From assembly GCA_902604525.1 (NCBI GenBank), contig CACKYY010000002.1, positions 1 to 64,000 on the forward strand: a DNA stretch of 64,000 bases, read 5' to 3'. Below are positions 39,928-50,066 of the stretch, piece after piece. How positions within the stretch are numbered: position 1 is the first letter of the stretch; each line of letters starts with the position of its first letter. The notes beneath the pieces were generated by a model. The model was given only the letters and a program-made list of their open reading frames with translations, did no database searches and was not told the origin of the DNA. Source of the stretch: an uncultured Pelagibacteraceae bacterium (GTDB lineage: Bacteria; Pseudomonadota; Alphaproteobacteria; Pelagibacterales; Pelagibacteraceae). A program made the translations under genes and the position numbers.

Positions 39928-40197
39928 TTATTTCCATCGTTTTAAAGAATTCAGTAATTTTGATCCTAAAGGACTAATAGGTTCTTGAAGTATAATTTCT
40001 TTTCCTGTTTTTTCTTTTACAAGTCTTAATAATTTAGTTGCCAAACCTTGTTTTCTAAATATTGGATTAACAAAAATATATTCTACTTCACCATTTATAT
40101 TAAATCTTACAAAGCCTAATGTTGTATTTTCATTTTTGAAGGTAAATACACCATCGGATAAATCTATTTGATATTTTGAAAGATCAATTTTCGTCAT
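39928..40197 (-). CDS. Small GNAT-like N-acetyltransferase
   Basis: EYIFVNPIFRKQGLATKLLRLVKEKTGKEI acetyl-CoA loop-like motif. Confidence 0.65.
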   Translation of the reverse strand: MTKIDLSKYQIDLSDGVFTFKNENTTLGFVRFNINGEVEYIFVNPIFRKQGLATKLLRLVKEKTGKEIILQEPISPLGSKLLNSLKRWK

Positions 40198-40202
40198 TAT
40201 CC

Positions 40203-40367
40203 TTAGTAATTTAAGAGCAAAAGAATGATTGCTATAATTACTATTACGGAACTAACAACAATATAATTTAGTTTAATATTTAATTTTTTTTCACCAAAGT
40301 CACTAATTTTTTCCCAAAACAAAACAATCAAAAAAACTAAAACAGCAGGAATTATAAATTTTATCAT
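40203..40367 (-). CDS. Small two-TM protein (54 aa)
   Basis: Manual translation MIKFIIPAVLVFLIVLFWEKISDFGEKKLNIKLNYIVVSSVIVIIAIILLLLNY; not in ORF track in this frame. Confidence 0.5.
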   Translation of the reverse strand: MIKFIIPAVLVFLIVLFWEKISDFGEKKLNIKLNYIVVSSVIVIIAIILLLLNY

Positions 40368-40437
40368 TATTTATAATTACTATAAACCTTTTGAATTTCT
40401 TTGCAAAATTTACCCTATCTGTTAAGCATTTTCGAAA

Positions 40438-41577
40438 ATGAAGAATAAAAACTTTGGCTTTGGAACACAGATCAGAAAATCCCCATACTTTGACTCCACA
40501 GTTAAATGGGGTGCCACTGGTTTTTCTGTATATAATCATATGTATATTCCAAGAGATTTTGGTAGTCCTGAGCAAAACTTTTGGAACTTGATAGAAAAAT
40601 CAATACTTTGTGACGTTGCAGTTGAAAGACAGGTCGAAATTACAGGACCTGATGCTTTCAAATTTACTCAACTACTTACGCCAAGAAATCTTTCAAATGT
40701 AGCAATTGGTCAATGTAAATATGTTTTAATTACCAACAATGATGGTGGAATATTGAACGATCCAGTTTTATTGAGATTAGCTGAAAATCATTTTTGGCTT
40801 TCACTAGCAGATAGTGATGTTTTGTTATGGGCTCAAGGTGTTGCAGTTAATTCAGGAATGAATGTTAATATAACAGAACCTGATGTTTCACCATTACAGC
40901 TACAGGGACCTACTTCAAAAGACATAATGGTAAAACTTTTCGGAGAAAGTATTAAAGATCTTAAATATTATTGGTTTAAGGAATATGATTTAGATGGCAT
41001 ACCATTAATTATTTCTAGAACGGGCTGGTCTAGTGAGTTTGGTTATGAATTATTTTTAAGAGATGGTTCTAAAGGAAACGACTTATATGAAAAAATAATG
41101 AGTGCTGGAAAAAAATATGGTCTACAGCCTGGCCATACTTCGTCAATAAGAAGAATTGAAGGTGGAATGCTTTCCTATCATGCTGATGCTGATATTAATA
41201 CTAACCCATTCGAATTAGGTTTAGATCGTTTGGTATCTCTAGATAGTGATATTGAATTTATTGGAAAGGCAGCTCTTAAAAAAATCAAAGCTGATGGTAT
41301 AAAAAGAAAACAAGTTGGTTTAGAGATTAATTGTGAACCGCTATCTGGGCCTAACACAACTTTCTGGTCTATAAAAAAAGATAACAACAAAATTGGAAAA
41401 GTAACATCTGCCGTATATTCGCCAAGATTAAAAAAAAATATTGCACTTGCAATGATAAATATTGAAAATTCAGAAATTGGAACTAGTCTTGAAGTAAACA
41501 CCAATAAAGGTAATTTTGAAGCTATAATAGTAGAAAAACCTTTTTTTGATCCAAAAAAGAAAATAGCTAGTAATTAA
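40438..41577 (+). CDS. DmdA/GcvT-family aminomethyltransferase-like protein (DmdA-like)
   Basis: ERQVEITGPDAFKFTQLLTPRNLSN, GGILNDPVLLRLAENHFWLSLADSDVLLWAQG, EFIGKAALKKI, typical of the DmdA/GcvT superfamily. Confidence 0.8.
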   Translation: MKNKNFGFGTQIRKSPYFDSTVKWGATGFSVYNHMYIPRDFGSPEQNFWNLIEKSILCDVAVERQVEITGPDAFKFTQLLTPRNLSNVAIGQCKYVLITNNDGGILNDPVLLRLAENHFWLSLADSDVLLWAQGVAVNSGMNVNITEPDVSPLQLQGPTSKDIMVKLFGESIKDLKYYWFKEYDLDGIPLIISRTGWSSEFGYELFLRDGSKGNDLYEKIMSAGKKYGLQPGHTSSIRRIEGGMLSYHADADINTNPFELGLDRLVSLDSDIEFIGKAALKKIKADGIKRKQVGLEINCEPLSGPNTTFWSIKKDNNKIGKVTSAVYSPRLKKNIALAMINIENSEIGTSLEVNTNKGNFEAIIVEKPFFDPKKKIASN

Positions 41578-42341
41578 GTTTTAATTTTGTAACCTTTTTT
41601 AAGCAGCACAGAGACTACAGTTACACATATTACTAAAAATAGAACCATTAAACTGACACTAATCCATATATTGAAGTCAGAAACTCCATAAAATGCAAAT
41701 CGCAAACCATTAATTAAATATACTACTGGGTTGAAATAAGTAACCGTCTGCCAAAATTCTGGTAACATATCTAAAGAATATAAGCTTCCACCTAAAAAAA
41801 CCATTGGTGTGATCACTAGAGTTGGAACAATTGACATTTGTTCAAAATTTGAGCTCATTAAGCCAATTAAAAAACCAAATAAAGCAAATGTAAAAGCAAC
41901 TAATACTAATAAAAAAATCATTAACAATGGATACATAACTTGAACTTCTACAAAAAAAGTAGCTGTTAAAAAAATTACTACACCAACAAGTAATGTTTTA
42001 GTTGCACCAGCACCAACAAATGCCAATACAATTTCAAATGTAGAAATTGGAGCTGCTAGAATTTCATACATTGTACCGTTAAATTTTGGAAAGAATATAC
42101 CAAACGAAGTATTACTAATTGATTGAGTTAACAATGTAAGCATTAATAGTCCTGGCACAATAAAGGATCCATAACTTATGCCATCAATTTTCTCAACATA
42201 ACCACCTATTACTGAACCAAAAACAATAAAATATAATGAAGTTGAGAGAACAGGTGAAAACAAAGATTGCATTAATGTTCTTTTGAAACGATCCATTTCA
42301 TGAAGATACATTGCTCTAAATGCATAATAATTAAATTTCAT
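41574..42341 (-). CDS. ABC-2 type transporter permease
   Basis: [63 protein letters not shown]. Confidence 0.9.
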   Translation of the reverse strand: MKFNYYAFRAMYLHEMDRFKRTLMQSLFSPVLSTSLYFIVFGSVIGGYVEKIDGISYGSFIVPGLLMLTLLTQSISNTSFGIFFPKFNGTMYEILAAPISTFEIVLAFVGAGATKTLLVGVVIFLTATFFVEVQVMYPLLMIFLLVLVAFTFALFGFLIGLMSSNFEQMSIVPTLVITPMVFLGGSLYSLDMLPEFWQTVTYFNPVVYLINGLRFAFYGVSDFNIWISVSLMVLFLVICVTVVSVLLKKGYKIKT

Positions 42342-43266
42342 TATTCTCCTTAACTAAACTAACAAATATTTTTTCTAATGTGGTTTGCTCTGTTTTGAGA
42401 TCTTGAAGTTTCAAACCTGCATCTTTTAAATCTTTTAAAAGATTAGTTATACCAGTACTTTCAGCATTAACATTATAAATATAATTAACTGATTTTTTAT
42501 CATTTCCTATCTCTAAATTATATGTTTTTAAACTATCAGGCACTTTATTTAACTCATTTTGAAGATTTATAGTTAACTTTTTATGACCCATTTTTTTTAA
42601 TAATTCATCTGTTTTATCTATAACAATAATTTCTCCTTGATTAATTACAGCTACTCTATCTGCAATTGCTTCGGCTTCTTCAATATAATGAGTTGTTAAG
42701 ATGATAGTAACTCCAGTCTTTCTCAAATCCTCAACCACTTTCCACATATCTCTTCTCAGTTCAACATCAACTCCAGCGGTTGGTTCATCTAAAAATAATA
42801 TTGAAGGTTCATGAGATAAAGCTTTAGCTATTAAAACTCTTCGCTTCATTCCACCAGAAAGCTGTCTAAGTCTTAAATCTTTTTTATCCCACATACTTAA
42901 ATCTTTTAAAATTTTTTCAATGTGTTTAGGATTTGGTTTTTTTCCGTTTAAACCTCTTGAATATGACACGTTATTAAAAACTGTTTCAAATAATTCTAAT
43001 GTAAGTTCCTGGGGGACTAATCCAATTCTTGAACGGGTCTCCCTATAGTCATCAATTATGTCAAAATCTTCAACTGTTACTTTCCCTGATGAGGGTGTTA
43101 CGATGCCACAAATAATACTAATTAAAGTTGTCTTACCAGCACCATTTGGTCCTAGAAGAGCGATAATTTCACCTTTTTTAATATCTAAATTAATTTTTTT
43201 TAGAGCCTCAAATCCATTGTCATAAACCTTTGATAGATCTTTTATTGTGATTTGATTAACTGACAT
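42331..43266 (-). CDS. ABC-2 type transporter ATP-binding protein
   Basis: [50 protein letters not shown]. Confidence 0.93.
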   Translation of the reverse strand: MSVNQITIKDLSKVYDNGFEALKKINLDIKKGEIIALLGPNGAGKTTLISIICGIVTPSSGKVTVEDFDIIDDYRETRSRIGLVPQELTLELFETVFNNVSYSRGLNGKKPNPKHIEKILKDLSMWDKKDLRLRQLSGGMKRRVLIAKALSHEPSILFLDEPTAGVDVELRRDMWKVVEDLRKTGVTIILTTHYIEEAEAIADRVAVINQGEIIVIDKTDELLKKMGHKKLTINLQNELNKVPDSLKTYNLEIGNDKKSVNYIYNVNAESTGITNLLKDLKDAGLKLQDLKTEQTTLEKIFVSLVKENNEI

Positions 43267-43327
43267 TTAAACAAGTTATATAGAGACAATTTGTGGGATT
43301 ACAATAAATTTTAATTTGTTGTAATTT

Positions 43328-43723
43328 TTGCTTATGAAAAATATTTTTATCTTTTTTTTGTTCTTAATTACATTGAATGCCAATGCTATGGAGAAGGAAA
43401 CAACTTTTGACCAAAAGCTGTTTAACAAGGCTCAATCTGAAGGGAAAGTAATTATAATTAGTTCTTGGATTAAGTACTGTTCATCTTGTGCAGGTCAAAT
43501 GAAAATTTTAAATAAAGCAAAAAATGATGGTAAATTAAATGACATAGAGTTTAACAACATTGAATATTTTTCCTTTGATGTCACAAACAGAAACATAGCT
43601 GATTTATTTAATGTTCAATATCAAACAACTCTTATAATTTTCAAAAATAAAGAAGAAGTGTATAGAAGTCTTGGTGAAACTACCAAAGACTTACTTTATG
43701 AAGCTATAAAATCATCAATTTAA
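43328..43723 (+). CDS. Secreted thioredoxin-like protein
   Basis: Signal peptide; SSWIKYCSSCAGQMKIL (CxxC); YQTTLIIFKNKEEVYRSLG. Confidence 0.72.
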   Translation: MLMKNIFIFFLFLITLNANAMEKETTFDQKLFNKAQSEGKVIIISSWIKYCSSCAGQMKILNKAKNDGKLNDIEFNNIEYFSFDVTNRNIADLFNVQYQTTLIIFKNKEEVYRSLGETTKDLLYEAIKSSI

Positions 43724-43729
43724 TAATCA

Positions 43730-45169
43730 TTATTTTTTAATTTTTAAAATCACGGCTGGCAAAAAAGTTGCAATTAAAAAAGATAAAAATAATAAGGATT
43801 GAGTAACAAAAGGGTTAAATGCTTCTGTTGGTACCAACAATCCCACTAATAAACTTTTTGAAAAATCTGGAAAAGGAAACATTAAAAATCCCGCAATTAA
43901 TCCAACTAGTATTGAAATATATGCAGTTTTTTCATTAATCTTCTTATTATAAAAACTATAGAAAACGGTTAAAACAAAAGCGCAACAAAATAAATCTGCT
44001 AGCAAAAATAAATATAATATATCAAATCCTTTAGAAGCAACAATAAATACAATAATTGACAGTCCGATAATGAAATATTTAGAAAGTTTATAATAATCAG
44101 TTTTATTTTTAAAATTAAATGTTGCTTTGCCATCAACTACAAATAGACTTGATATTGCATTAATTAGAGTATCTACCGTTGAAATAGTCAAAGCCAAACC
44201 AAGTATGATAATTAATAATGACAATAATTCAGTTTGTTCTTTTAACAGTAATGTAAAAAATCCAAGATCTGGTCTATTAGTTGGATCAACTGAAAAAGAT
44301 ACCATGCCTATAAAACCCATTAAGAATACAATTGGAACAATAATTAAAAAGGAAATAATCAATCCTTTTTTAAGTGTTTTATAATCTTTAGCAGCATAAA
44401 CTCTTTGCCAATTACCTTGGTGAAATAGATTCGTTGCAGCTACTGCAATAAAAAAAGTTAGACCTGCAGTATAGCTTGGTAAATAAGAAGAGCTTAAGAG
44501 CTGAGGATTTTTACTCTCAATAAACTCAAAAGAAAAATTGTCTCCATTAAATAATGTAATATATGAAATTGTTATCAATAACAAAACTGCTATGACAAAC
44601 ATCTGAATATTATCTGTAAAGATTGAAGCTCTCAAACCTCCATACAAAGTATAAGTTAGAGTAGAAATAATAACTATCAATGCAGTAATCCATAATTCTG
44701 TTCCAGAAATGTAATTAATTAGAACAGCTACAGCTGTGACTTCTGCGCATAAAAAAATAAACATATAAAAAATTGTCATTAGTAAAATTAATTTAAATAA
44801 ACTTTTACCAAATTTTTGTCTCATATATTCAATAAGTGAAGAGCCTTTAGGAAAGTCTGATCTAATTTTTTTTCCTAAATAAATTAAAAATATCATCGGA
44901 AAACCAGTTCCTAATGCATAACCAATTACTGCTCCTATACCACCCCATGTTGAGGCTGAAGCTGGTCCAAATAAAATCCAAGCACCTAAAGCTGATGCAA
45001 CCAAACTTGTTGTAAGTGAAAACAAACCAATATTTCTATTCGCGGTTAAATAATTATTTATTCCTTGGAATTTTTTTGAATGATAAATTCCAAAAATTAC
45101 AAATATTAAACTTATAATTATTATTAACGTTAATGATGATGATTGACTTATAAAGTATGTTTTATCCAT
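43730..45169 (-). CDS. thiV: Sodium:solute symporter (SSS), TPP-riboswitch associated; putative thiamin pyrimidine (HMP) transporter ThiV
   Basis: 13-TM SSS protein (LTANRNIGLFSLTTSLVASALGAWILFGPAS); preceded by a TPP riboswitch. Confidence 0.8.
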   Translation of the reverse strand: MDKTYFISQSSSLTLIIIISLIFVIFGIYHSKKFQGINNYLTANRNIGLFSLTTSLVASALGAWILFGPASASTWGGIGAVIGYALGTGFPMIFLIYLGKKIRSDFPKGSSLIEYMRQKFGKSLFKLILLMTIFYMFIFLCAEVTAVAVLINYISGTELWITALIVIISTLTYTLYGGLRASIFTDNIQMFVIAVLLLITISYITLFNGDNFSFEFIESKNPQLLSSSYLPSYTAGLTFFIAVAATNLFHQGNWQRVYAAKDYKTLKKGLIISFLIIVPIVFLMGFIGMVSFSVDPTNRPDLGFFTLLLKEQTELLSLLIIILGLALTISTVDTLINAISSLFVVDGKATFNFKNKTDYYKLSKYFIIGLSIIVFIVASKGFDILYLFLLADLFCCAFVLTVFYSFYNKKINEKTAYISILVGLIAGFLMFPFPDFSKSLLVGLLVPTEAFNPFVTQSLLFLSFLIATFLPAVILKIKK

Positions 45170-45173
45170 TTTA

Positions 45174-45240
45174 TCCCTTTCTGAATTACCGGACAGGTTC
45201 TTAGGGTATAATCTCAGTCTATAAAGACACCCCTTGTAAA
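45174..45240 (-). promoter_or_regulatory. TPP riboswitch (THI element)
   Basis: - strand: tttacaaGGGGTGtctttatagaCTGAGAttataCCCTaaGAACCTGtCCGGTaattcagaaaggg; contains conserved GGGGUG, CUGAGA, ACCC..GAACCUG. Confidence 0.92.
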
Positions 45241-45289
45241 TTTTTTATTACATATGCGTTTTAAAGAAAAGCTTAAAAATTTATTAATT

Positions 45290-45574
45290 TTATTTTTGAC
45301 TTAGTATTTCAACCATACATTGAGTTGCATAATCTCTCCACTCAGAGGAGGTATTGTTTTTTAAACTATTCAAATGATCTCTATTACTTTGAATGTCATC
45401 TTTGTGCTTTAATTTATCGGCACCGTTTAAATTTGCCTCCATATTAGATAAATTAGTTTCCATTGCATTTATCCAGCTTTTTCCAAGCTCAACACATTTT
45501 TGATCATCTTTTTCGTCACAAATTTGCTTAAAAAAATTGAATATTACATCATCAGTCTTAACAGAACTGCTCAT
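45290..45574 (-). CDS. Hypothetical protein (94 aa)
   Basis: Complete ORF of soluble composition between the thiV leader and the pentapeptide gene. Confidence 0.55.
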   Translation of the reverse strand: MSSSVKTDDVIFNFFKQICDEKDDQKCVELGKSWINAMETNLSNMEANLNGADKLKHKDDIQSNRDHLNSLKNNTSSEWRDYATQCMVEILSQK

Positions 45575-45577
45575 TGA

Positions 45578-46087
45578 CTATTGATTGCAGGTTCCAATTG
45601 ACTCTGGACCACATGTTTGTCCATTAGTCCAAGTTGCACCAATTAAATTAGCACCATCAAAGTTAGCATTAGTTATATTTGAAGAGGTAAAGTTTGACTC
45701 CATTAAATTTGAGTTCTGAAAATTAGCTTCAATTAAAGTTGCCCCCATAAAATCCACTCTTGTTAGATTGGCACCAGTGAAATTTGTTTTTTCAAAATTG
45801 GCACCTATAGAAACTGTTTCATACAGATTAGCTCTTACAAATGTAGACTCGGGAAATGTGCCAAATGATAAATTGGAGTTCATCATTATGCTTTTGTCTA
45901 AATTTACCTGAATAAAACTTGCAAAAGACAAATTAGAATTTGGGAAATAGCTTCCTTGTAAATCTTGTGCATCAGAAAATCTACAATTAGAATAATCTAC
46001 ACCTTCAGTTAATGGATCATCGCATGCGGCATTTGAGTTAACAGAAAAAAATATGCTTAGTAAAATTGTAAGAAGTAACTTTTTCAT
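45578..46087 (-). CDS. Secreted pentapeptide-repeat protein
   Basis: Signal peptide MKKLLLTILLSIFFSVNSNA; repeats ANFEKTNFTGANLTRVDFMGATLIEANFQNSNLMESNFTSSNITNANFDGANL. Confidence 0.85.
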   Translation of the reverse strand: MKKLLLTILLSIFFSVNSNAACDDPLTEGVDYSNCRFSDAQDLQGSYFPNSNLSFASFIQVNLDKSIMMNSNLSFGTFPESTFVRANLYETVSIGANFEKTNFTGANLTRVDFMGATLIEANFQNSNLMESNFTSSNITNANFDGANLIGATWTNGQTCGPESIGTCNQ

Positions 46088-46190
46088 AAGTAAAATTAAC
46101 AAATAAAATTTGGCAAAACAATGAATGTTTAAAAGTTTAAAGATTATTTAACAATGGCATTTGTGAGTTTTTGAAGTATATCTATCATTT

Positions 46191-47255
46191 ATGAAAGAAT
46201 ATAATATTGCAGCTATTCCTGGAGACGGGATAGGAAAAGAAGTGGTGCCAGAAGGAGTTAAAGTACTTAAAGATGTAGCCTTAAAACATCAATTTAAAAT
46301 AAACTTTACAGAATACGATTTTGCATCGTGTGATTATTATGAAAAGCACGGAAAAATGCTTCCTGATGATTGGAAAGATACTCTGATTAAACATGATGCA
46401 ATATTTTTCGGTGCAGTGGGAATGCCAGATCAGTTGCCTGATCATATTTCTTTATGGGGGTCTCTCCTCCAGTTCAGAAGAGAGTTTGATCAATATATAA
46501 ATCTTAGACCGGTTAAGCTTTTCCCAGGTGTAAATTCACCATTAGCTAATAAAAAACCTGGAGATATTGACATGATGATTGTTAGGGAGAACACCGAAGG
46601 AGAATATTCATCTGTTGGTGGAAGAATGTACAAAAATACAGATCGTGAAATAGCCATTCAAGAAACAATTATGTCAGCTCATGGAATTGATAGAGTTCAA
46701 AAATTTGCTTTTGAATTAGCAAAAATAAGAAAAAGAAAAAAATTAACAAATGCAACAAAGTCAAATGGTATTTCGATCACCATGCCGTTTTGGGATGAAC
46801 GTTTTGAAAAAATGAAAAAAAATTATCCTGAAATTAACACTGATCAATTTCACATTGATATTTTGGTAGCAAGATTTGTTTTAAACCCTGAATGGTTTGA
46901 TGTAGTTGTGGCATCAAACTTATTTGGAGATATTTTATCTGATCTGGGACCAGCTTGCACTGGAACTATTGGAATTGCTCCATCAGGTAATATTAATCCT
47001 GAAAATAAATACCCGTCATTGTTTGAGCCAGTACATGGTTCTGCACCTGATATAGCTGGAAAAGGAGTTGCTAATCCAGTTGGACAAATTTGGTCTGGTG
47101 CAATGATGTTAGATTATTTGGGGGAAAAAGAGGCTGCAAATTCAATTGTGACAGCTATTGAAAAATCGTTAAAAAATGAAAAAAATAGAACTAAAGATTT
47201 GGGTGGTGAAAGCAATACTATTGAATGTGCTAAATCTATTTTATCTAATCTTTAA
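46191..47255 (+). CDS. Isocitrate/isopropylmalate dehydrogenase family, tartrate/D-malate dehydrogenase-like
   Basis: AAIPGDGIGKEVVPEGVKVL, MIVRENTEGEYSSVGGRMYKN, VASNLFGDILSDLGPACTGTIGIAPSGNINP. Confidence 0.88.
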   Translation: MKEYNIAAIPGDGIGKEVVPEGVKVLKDVALKHQFKINFTEYDFASCDYYEKHGKMLPDDWKDTLIKHDAIFFGAVGMPDQLPDHISLWGSLLQFRREFDQYINLRPVKLFPGVNSPLANKKPGDIDMMIVRENTEGEYSSVGGRMYKNTDREIAIQETIMSAHGIDRVQKFAFELAKIRKRKKLTNATKSNGISITMPFWDERFEKMKKNYPEINTDQFHIDILVARFVLNPEWFDVVVASNLFGDILSDLGPACTGTIGIAPSGNINPENKYPSLFEPVHGSAPDIAGKGVANPVGQIWSGAMMLDYLGEKEAANSIVTAIEKSLKNEKNRTKDLGGESNTIECAKSILSNL

Positions 47256-47299
47256 GTTTTATTTCTTATAAATTAATAAAAATTATTTTTTACTTAGAA

Positions 47300-48061
47300 T
47301 TAAGTTATTCCACCATCAACAACAAAACTTTGCTTTGTGCACCCTGAAGACTGATCTGATGATAAAAATAATACCAAGCTAGCTACATCATCTGGTTTAA
47401 GTTGTCTTTTAATTGCTTGACTATCTAATATAAGTTTTTTGTATTTAGGTGTAAGCCAGTGTTTTATCTGTCTTTCTGTGGCAATTGAGCCTGGTATGAC
47501 AGAATTAGTTCTAATATTGTATTTTCCAAATTCTTGAGCGAAAGATCTAGTTAAACCAACTACAGCTGATTTTGCCGTTTCATAAACAACTTTATCTCCT
47601 TCTCCTAATACCCATGATACTGAACTCAGATTAACAATAGATCCTGATTTGATTTTTTTCATACCTTTTACAACTGCTTGTGCAGCAAAAAAATAATGTT
47701 TTAAATTAATTCCCATTCTATTTTCCCAATACTTCTCATCAACTTGTTCTGTAGTGTGCCTATCATCATTTGCAGCACTATTAATTAGACAATGAATTGC
47801 GCCTTTTTTGGAAATGATATCTTTAATAATATTTTGTAATTTTTTAACATTCAAAATATTACATTCAATGAATTTAGGAACTCTGAAACCCTTTTTTTTT
47901 ATCTTTTTAATTAATTTATTGGATGATTTAAGATCAATGTCTATGAAGTAAACATCACTTTTTTGTTCACAAAAATATTCAACAATAGTAGCTCCAATTC
48001 CAGAACCACCTCCAGATATAAACACTCTTTTATTTTTTAAATCTGAGTATGTTACCTTCAT
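47300..48061 (-). CDS. SDR family oxidoreductase
   Basis: ISGGGSGIGATIVEYF, NSAANDD, YETAKSAVVGLTRSFAQEFG, FVVDGG. Confidence 0.9.
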   Translation of the reverse strand: MKVTYSDLKNKRVFISGGGSGIGATIVEYFCEQKSDVYFIDIDLKSSNKLIKKIKKKGFRVPKFIECNILNVKKLQNIIKDIISKKGAIHCLINSAANDDRHTTEQVDEKYWENRMGINLKHYFFAAQAVVKGMKKIKSGSIVNLSSVSWVLGEGDKVVYETAKSAVVGLTRSFAQEFGKYNIRTNSVIPGSIATERQIKHWLTPKYKKLILDSQAIKRQLKPDDVASLVLFLSSDQSSGCTKQSFVVDGGIT

Positions 48062-48063
48062 AA

Positions 48064-49158
48064 TTAAAGTCTTTCCTTTGTCTTAAAATCAAATAAAGAT
48101 GTATGTTTTAAATCAAAATATAATTTCATTTCTTTTTCAAGTTCAATCTTAATTGTAGATGGGAATTTTGCTAGAATTTCTTGATTTGAATAGTCTAATG
48201 TGACTATTTGTTCATGACCAATATACTCACTTAAATCAGCTCGTAGATTAATATCAAAGTCTTCCTCATTTAATTTTTTGAAATAAATATGCTCTGGTCT
48301 AATCCCAAAATATATTTCTTTATTATTTAAATCTGACTTTTCTATAAAATCATAATTATTAATTGGAACCTCTAAAGTTGATCCATCAGCAATAAAAGAA
48401 ATATTATTTGAGTTTTGGATTATTTTACCTTTAATTAAATTCATCGATGGTGACCCAATAAAGTCTGCAACAAAGGTGTTACTGGGTTTGTTGTAAATGA
48501 TTTCTGGAGTATCATTTTGTTGAATTACTCCATGATTCATTATGGCAATTTTTGTTCCTAAACTCATAGCTTCTGTTTGGTCGTGAGTTACATAAACTAC
48601 AGTAGTTTTTAATTGTTGGTGAAGTTTTTTTATTTCTCTTCTCATTTCTACTCTTAATTTTGCATCCAAATTTGATAACGGTTCATCAAATAAAAAAATT
48701 CTTGGTTCCCTTACTAAAGCCCTACCAATAGCAACTCTTTGCCTTTGACCTCCAGATAACTGAGAAGGTTTTCTCTCTAATAATTTATCTACCTGTAAAA
48801 ATGTTGAAACTTTTTCTAATTGCTTTTCAATTTTTTCTTTTGAGGTTTTGGCTTGTTTAAGACCAAAAATCATATTTTCTTTTACATTCATAGATGGATA
48901 GAGTGCATAAGATTGAAAAACCATTGCAATATTTCTATCTTTTGGCTCTACTTTACTAACATTATAATCATCTATAAATACATCTCCCTCATTAATTGTT
49001 TCGAGACCCGCTATAATATTTAATAAAGTCGACTTTCCACATCCAGAGGGTCCCAATAGAACTAAAAAATTTCCCTCATCAATTTCTAAATTAATTTTTC
49101 TCAATACCTCAGTCGTTCCAAAGTTTTTTGATAGTTCCTCAATTTTTAAAGTTTTCAT
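48064..49158 (-). CDS. Sugar ABC transporter ATP-binding protein (UgpC/MsmK-like)
   Basis: LLGPSGCGKSTLLNIIAGLE, LSGGQRQRVAIGRALVREPRIFLFDEPLSNLDAKLRVEMRREIKKLHQ, TOBE domain. Confidence 0.93.
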   Translation of the reverse strand: MKTLKIEELSKNFGTTEVLRKINLEIDEGNFLVLLGPSGCGKSTLLNIIAGLETINEGDVFIDDYNVSKVEPKDRNIAMVFQSYALYPSMNVKENMIFGLKQAKTSKEKIEKQLEKVSTFLQVDKLLERKPSQLSGGQRQRVAIGRALVREPRIFLFDEPLSNLDAKLRVEMRREIKKLHQQLKTTVVYVTHDQTEAMSLGTKIAIMNHGVIQQNDTPEIIYNKPSNTFVADFIGSPSMNLIKGKIIQNSNNISFIADGSTLEVPINNYDFIEKSDLNNKEIYFGIRPEHIYFKKLNEEDFDINLRADLSEYIGHEQIVTLDYSNQEILAKFPSTIKIELEKEMKLYFDLKHTSLFDFKTKERL

Positions 49159-49160
49159 GC

Positions 49161-50066
49161 TTATCCTTTCACAGCTCCTGAAGTTAATCCTCTAATAAAA
49201 TATTTTCCTGCTAGAACGTATACAATAAGTGTTGGTATACCAGCGATAATAGCTGAGGCCATATCGACGTTATACTCTTTAACACTTGTGCTTGATAAAA
49301 CCATATTATTTAAAGCAACCTGAATTGGTGCTGCCTCTCCAAATGAAAAAGTTGATCCAAACAAAAAGTCATTCCAGATTTGGGTAAATTGCCAAATAAC
49401 AGTTACAACTATTATCGGTGCCGAAATAGGAAGTAAAATTTTAAAAAATATTTTAAAAAAACCTGCCCCGTCTATTCTTGCAGCTTTCACTAATTCAGTA
49501 GGCACCGAAATATAATAATTTCTAAAAAATAAGGTAGTAAATGGAATTCCGTAAACTGTATGAACTAATACAAGCCCTACAACTGAATTTGATATTCCTA
49601 AAGTTCCCAGAGTTCTAGCCATAGGAAGTAATATTGCTTGGAAAGGAATAAAACACCCAAATAATAAAAATAGAAAAACCCACTGATCTCCTCTAAATCT
49701 CCATTTAGTTAAAACATAACCCGTCATTGCTCCTATGAATGTTGAAAAAAATACTGCTGGCACTACCATTTTAATTGAATTCCAAAAATAGGGTCTTAAA
49801 AAAGTATCTCCTGCTCCATAACCTCTTCCACCCCAAGCAACTAACCATGAGTCAAAATTTAATGAGCTAGGCCAAGTTAAAAGTGTTCCTTGTCGAATTT
49901 CTTCCATTGTTTTAAGAGAAGTAACAACCATTACATAAAGAGGGAAAATAAAATAGGAGGCAAAAAGAATTAAAACAAAATACAAAAACCACCTCAAAAA
50001 AATATTTGTATATTTAGATTTTTGTTCTAGTTCTTTATAAGAAGATGATTGATAGTTATCTTGCAT
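49161..50066 (-). CDS. Carbohydrate ABC transporter permease (MalG type)
   Basis: ELVKAARIDGAGFFKIFFKILLPISAPIIVVTVIWQF EAA loop. Confidence 0.92.
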   Translation of the reverse strand: MQDNYQSSSYKELEQKSKYTNIFLRWFLYFVLILFASYFIFPLYVMVVTSLKTMEEIRQGTLLTWPSSLNFDSWLVAWGGRGYGAGDTFLRPYFWNSIKMVVPAVFFSTFIGAMTGYVLTKWRFRGDQWVFLFLLFGCFIPFQAILLPMARTLGTLGISNSVVGLVLVHTVYGIPFTTLFFRNYYISVPTELVKAARIDGAGFFKIFFKILLPISAPIIVVTVIWQFTQIWNDFLFGSTFSFGEAAPIQVALNNMVLSSTSVKEYNVDMASAIIAGIPTLIVYVLAGKYFIRGLTSGAVKG

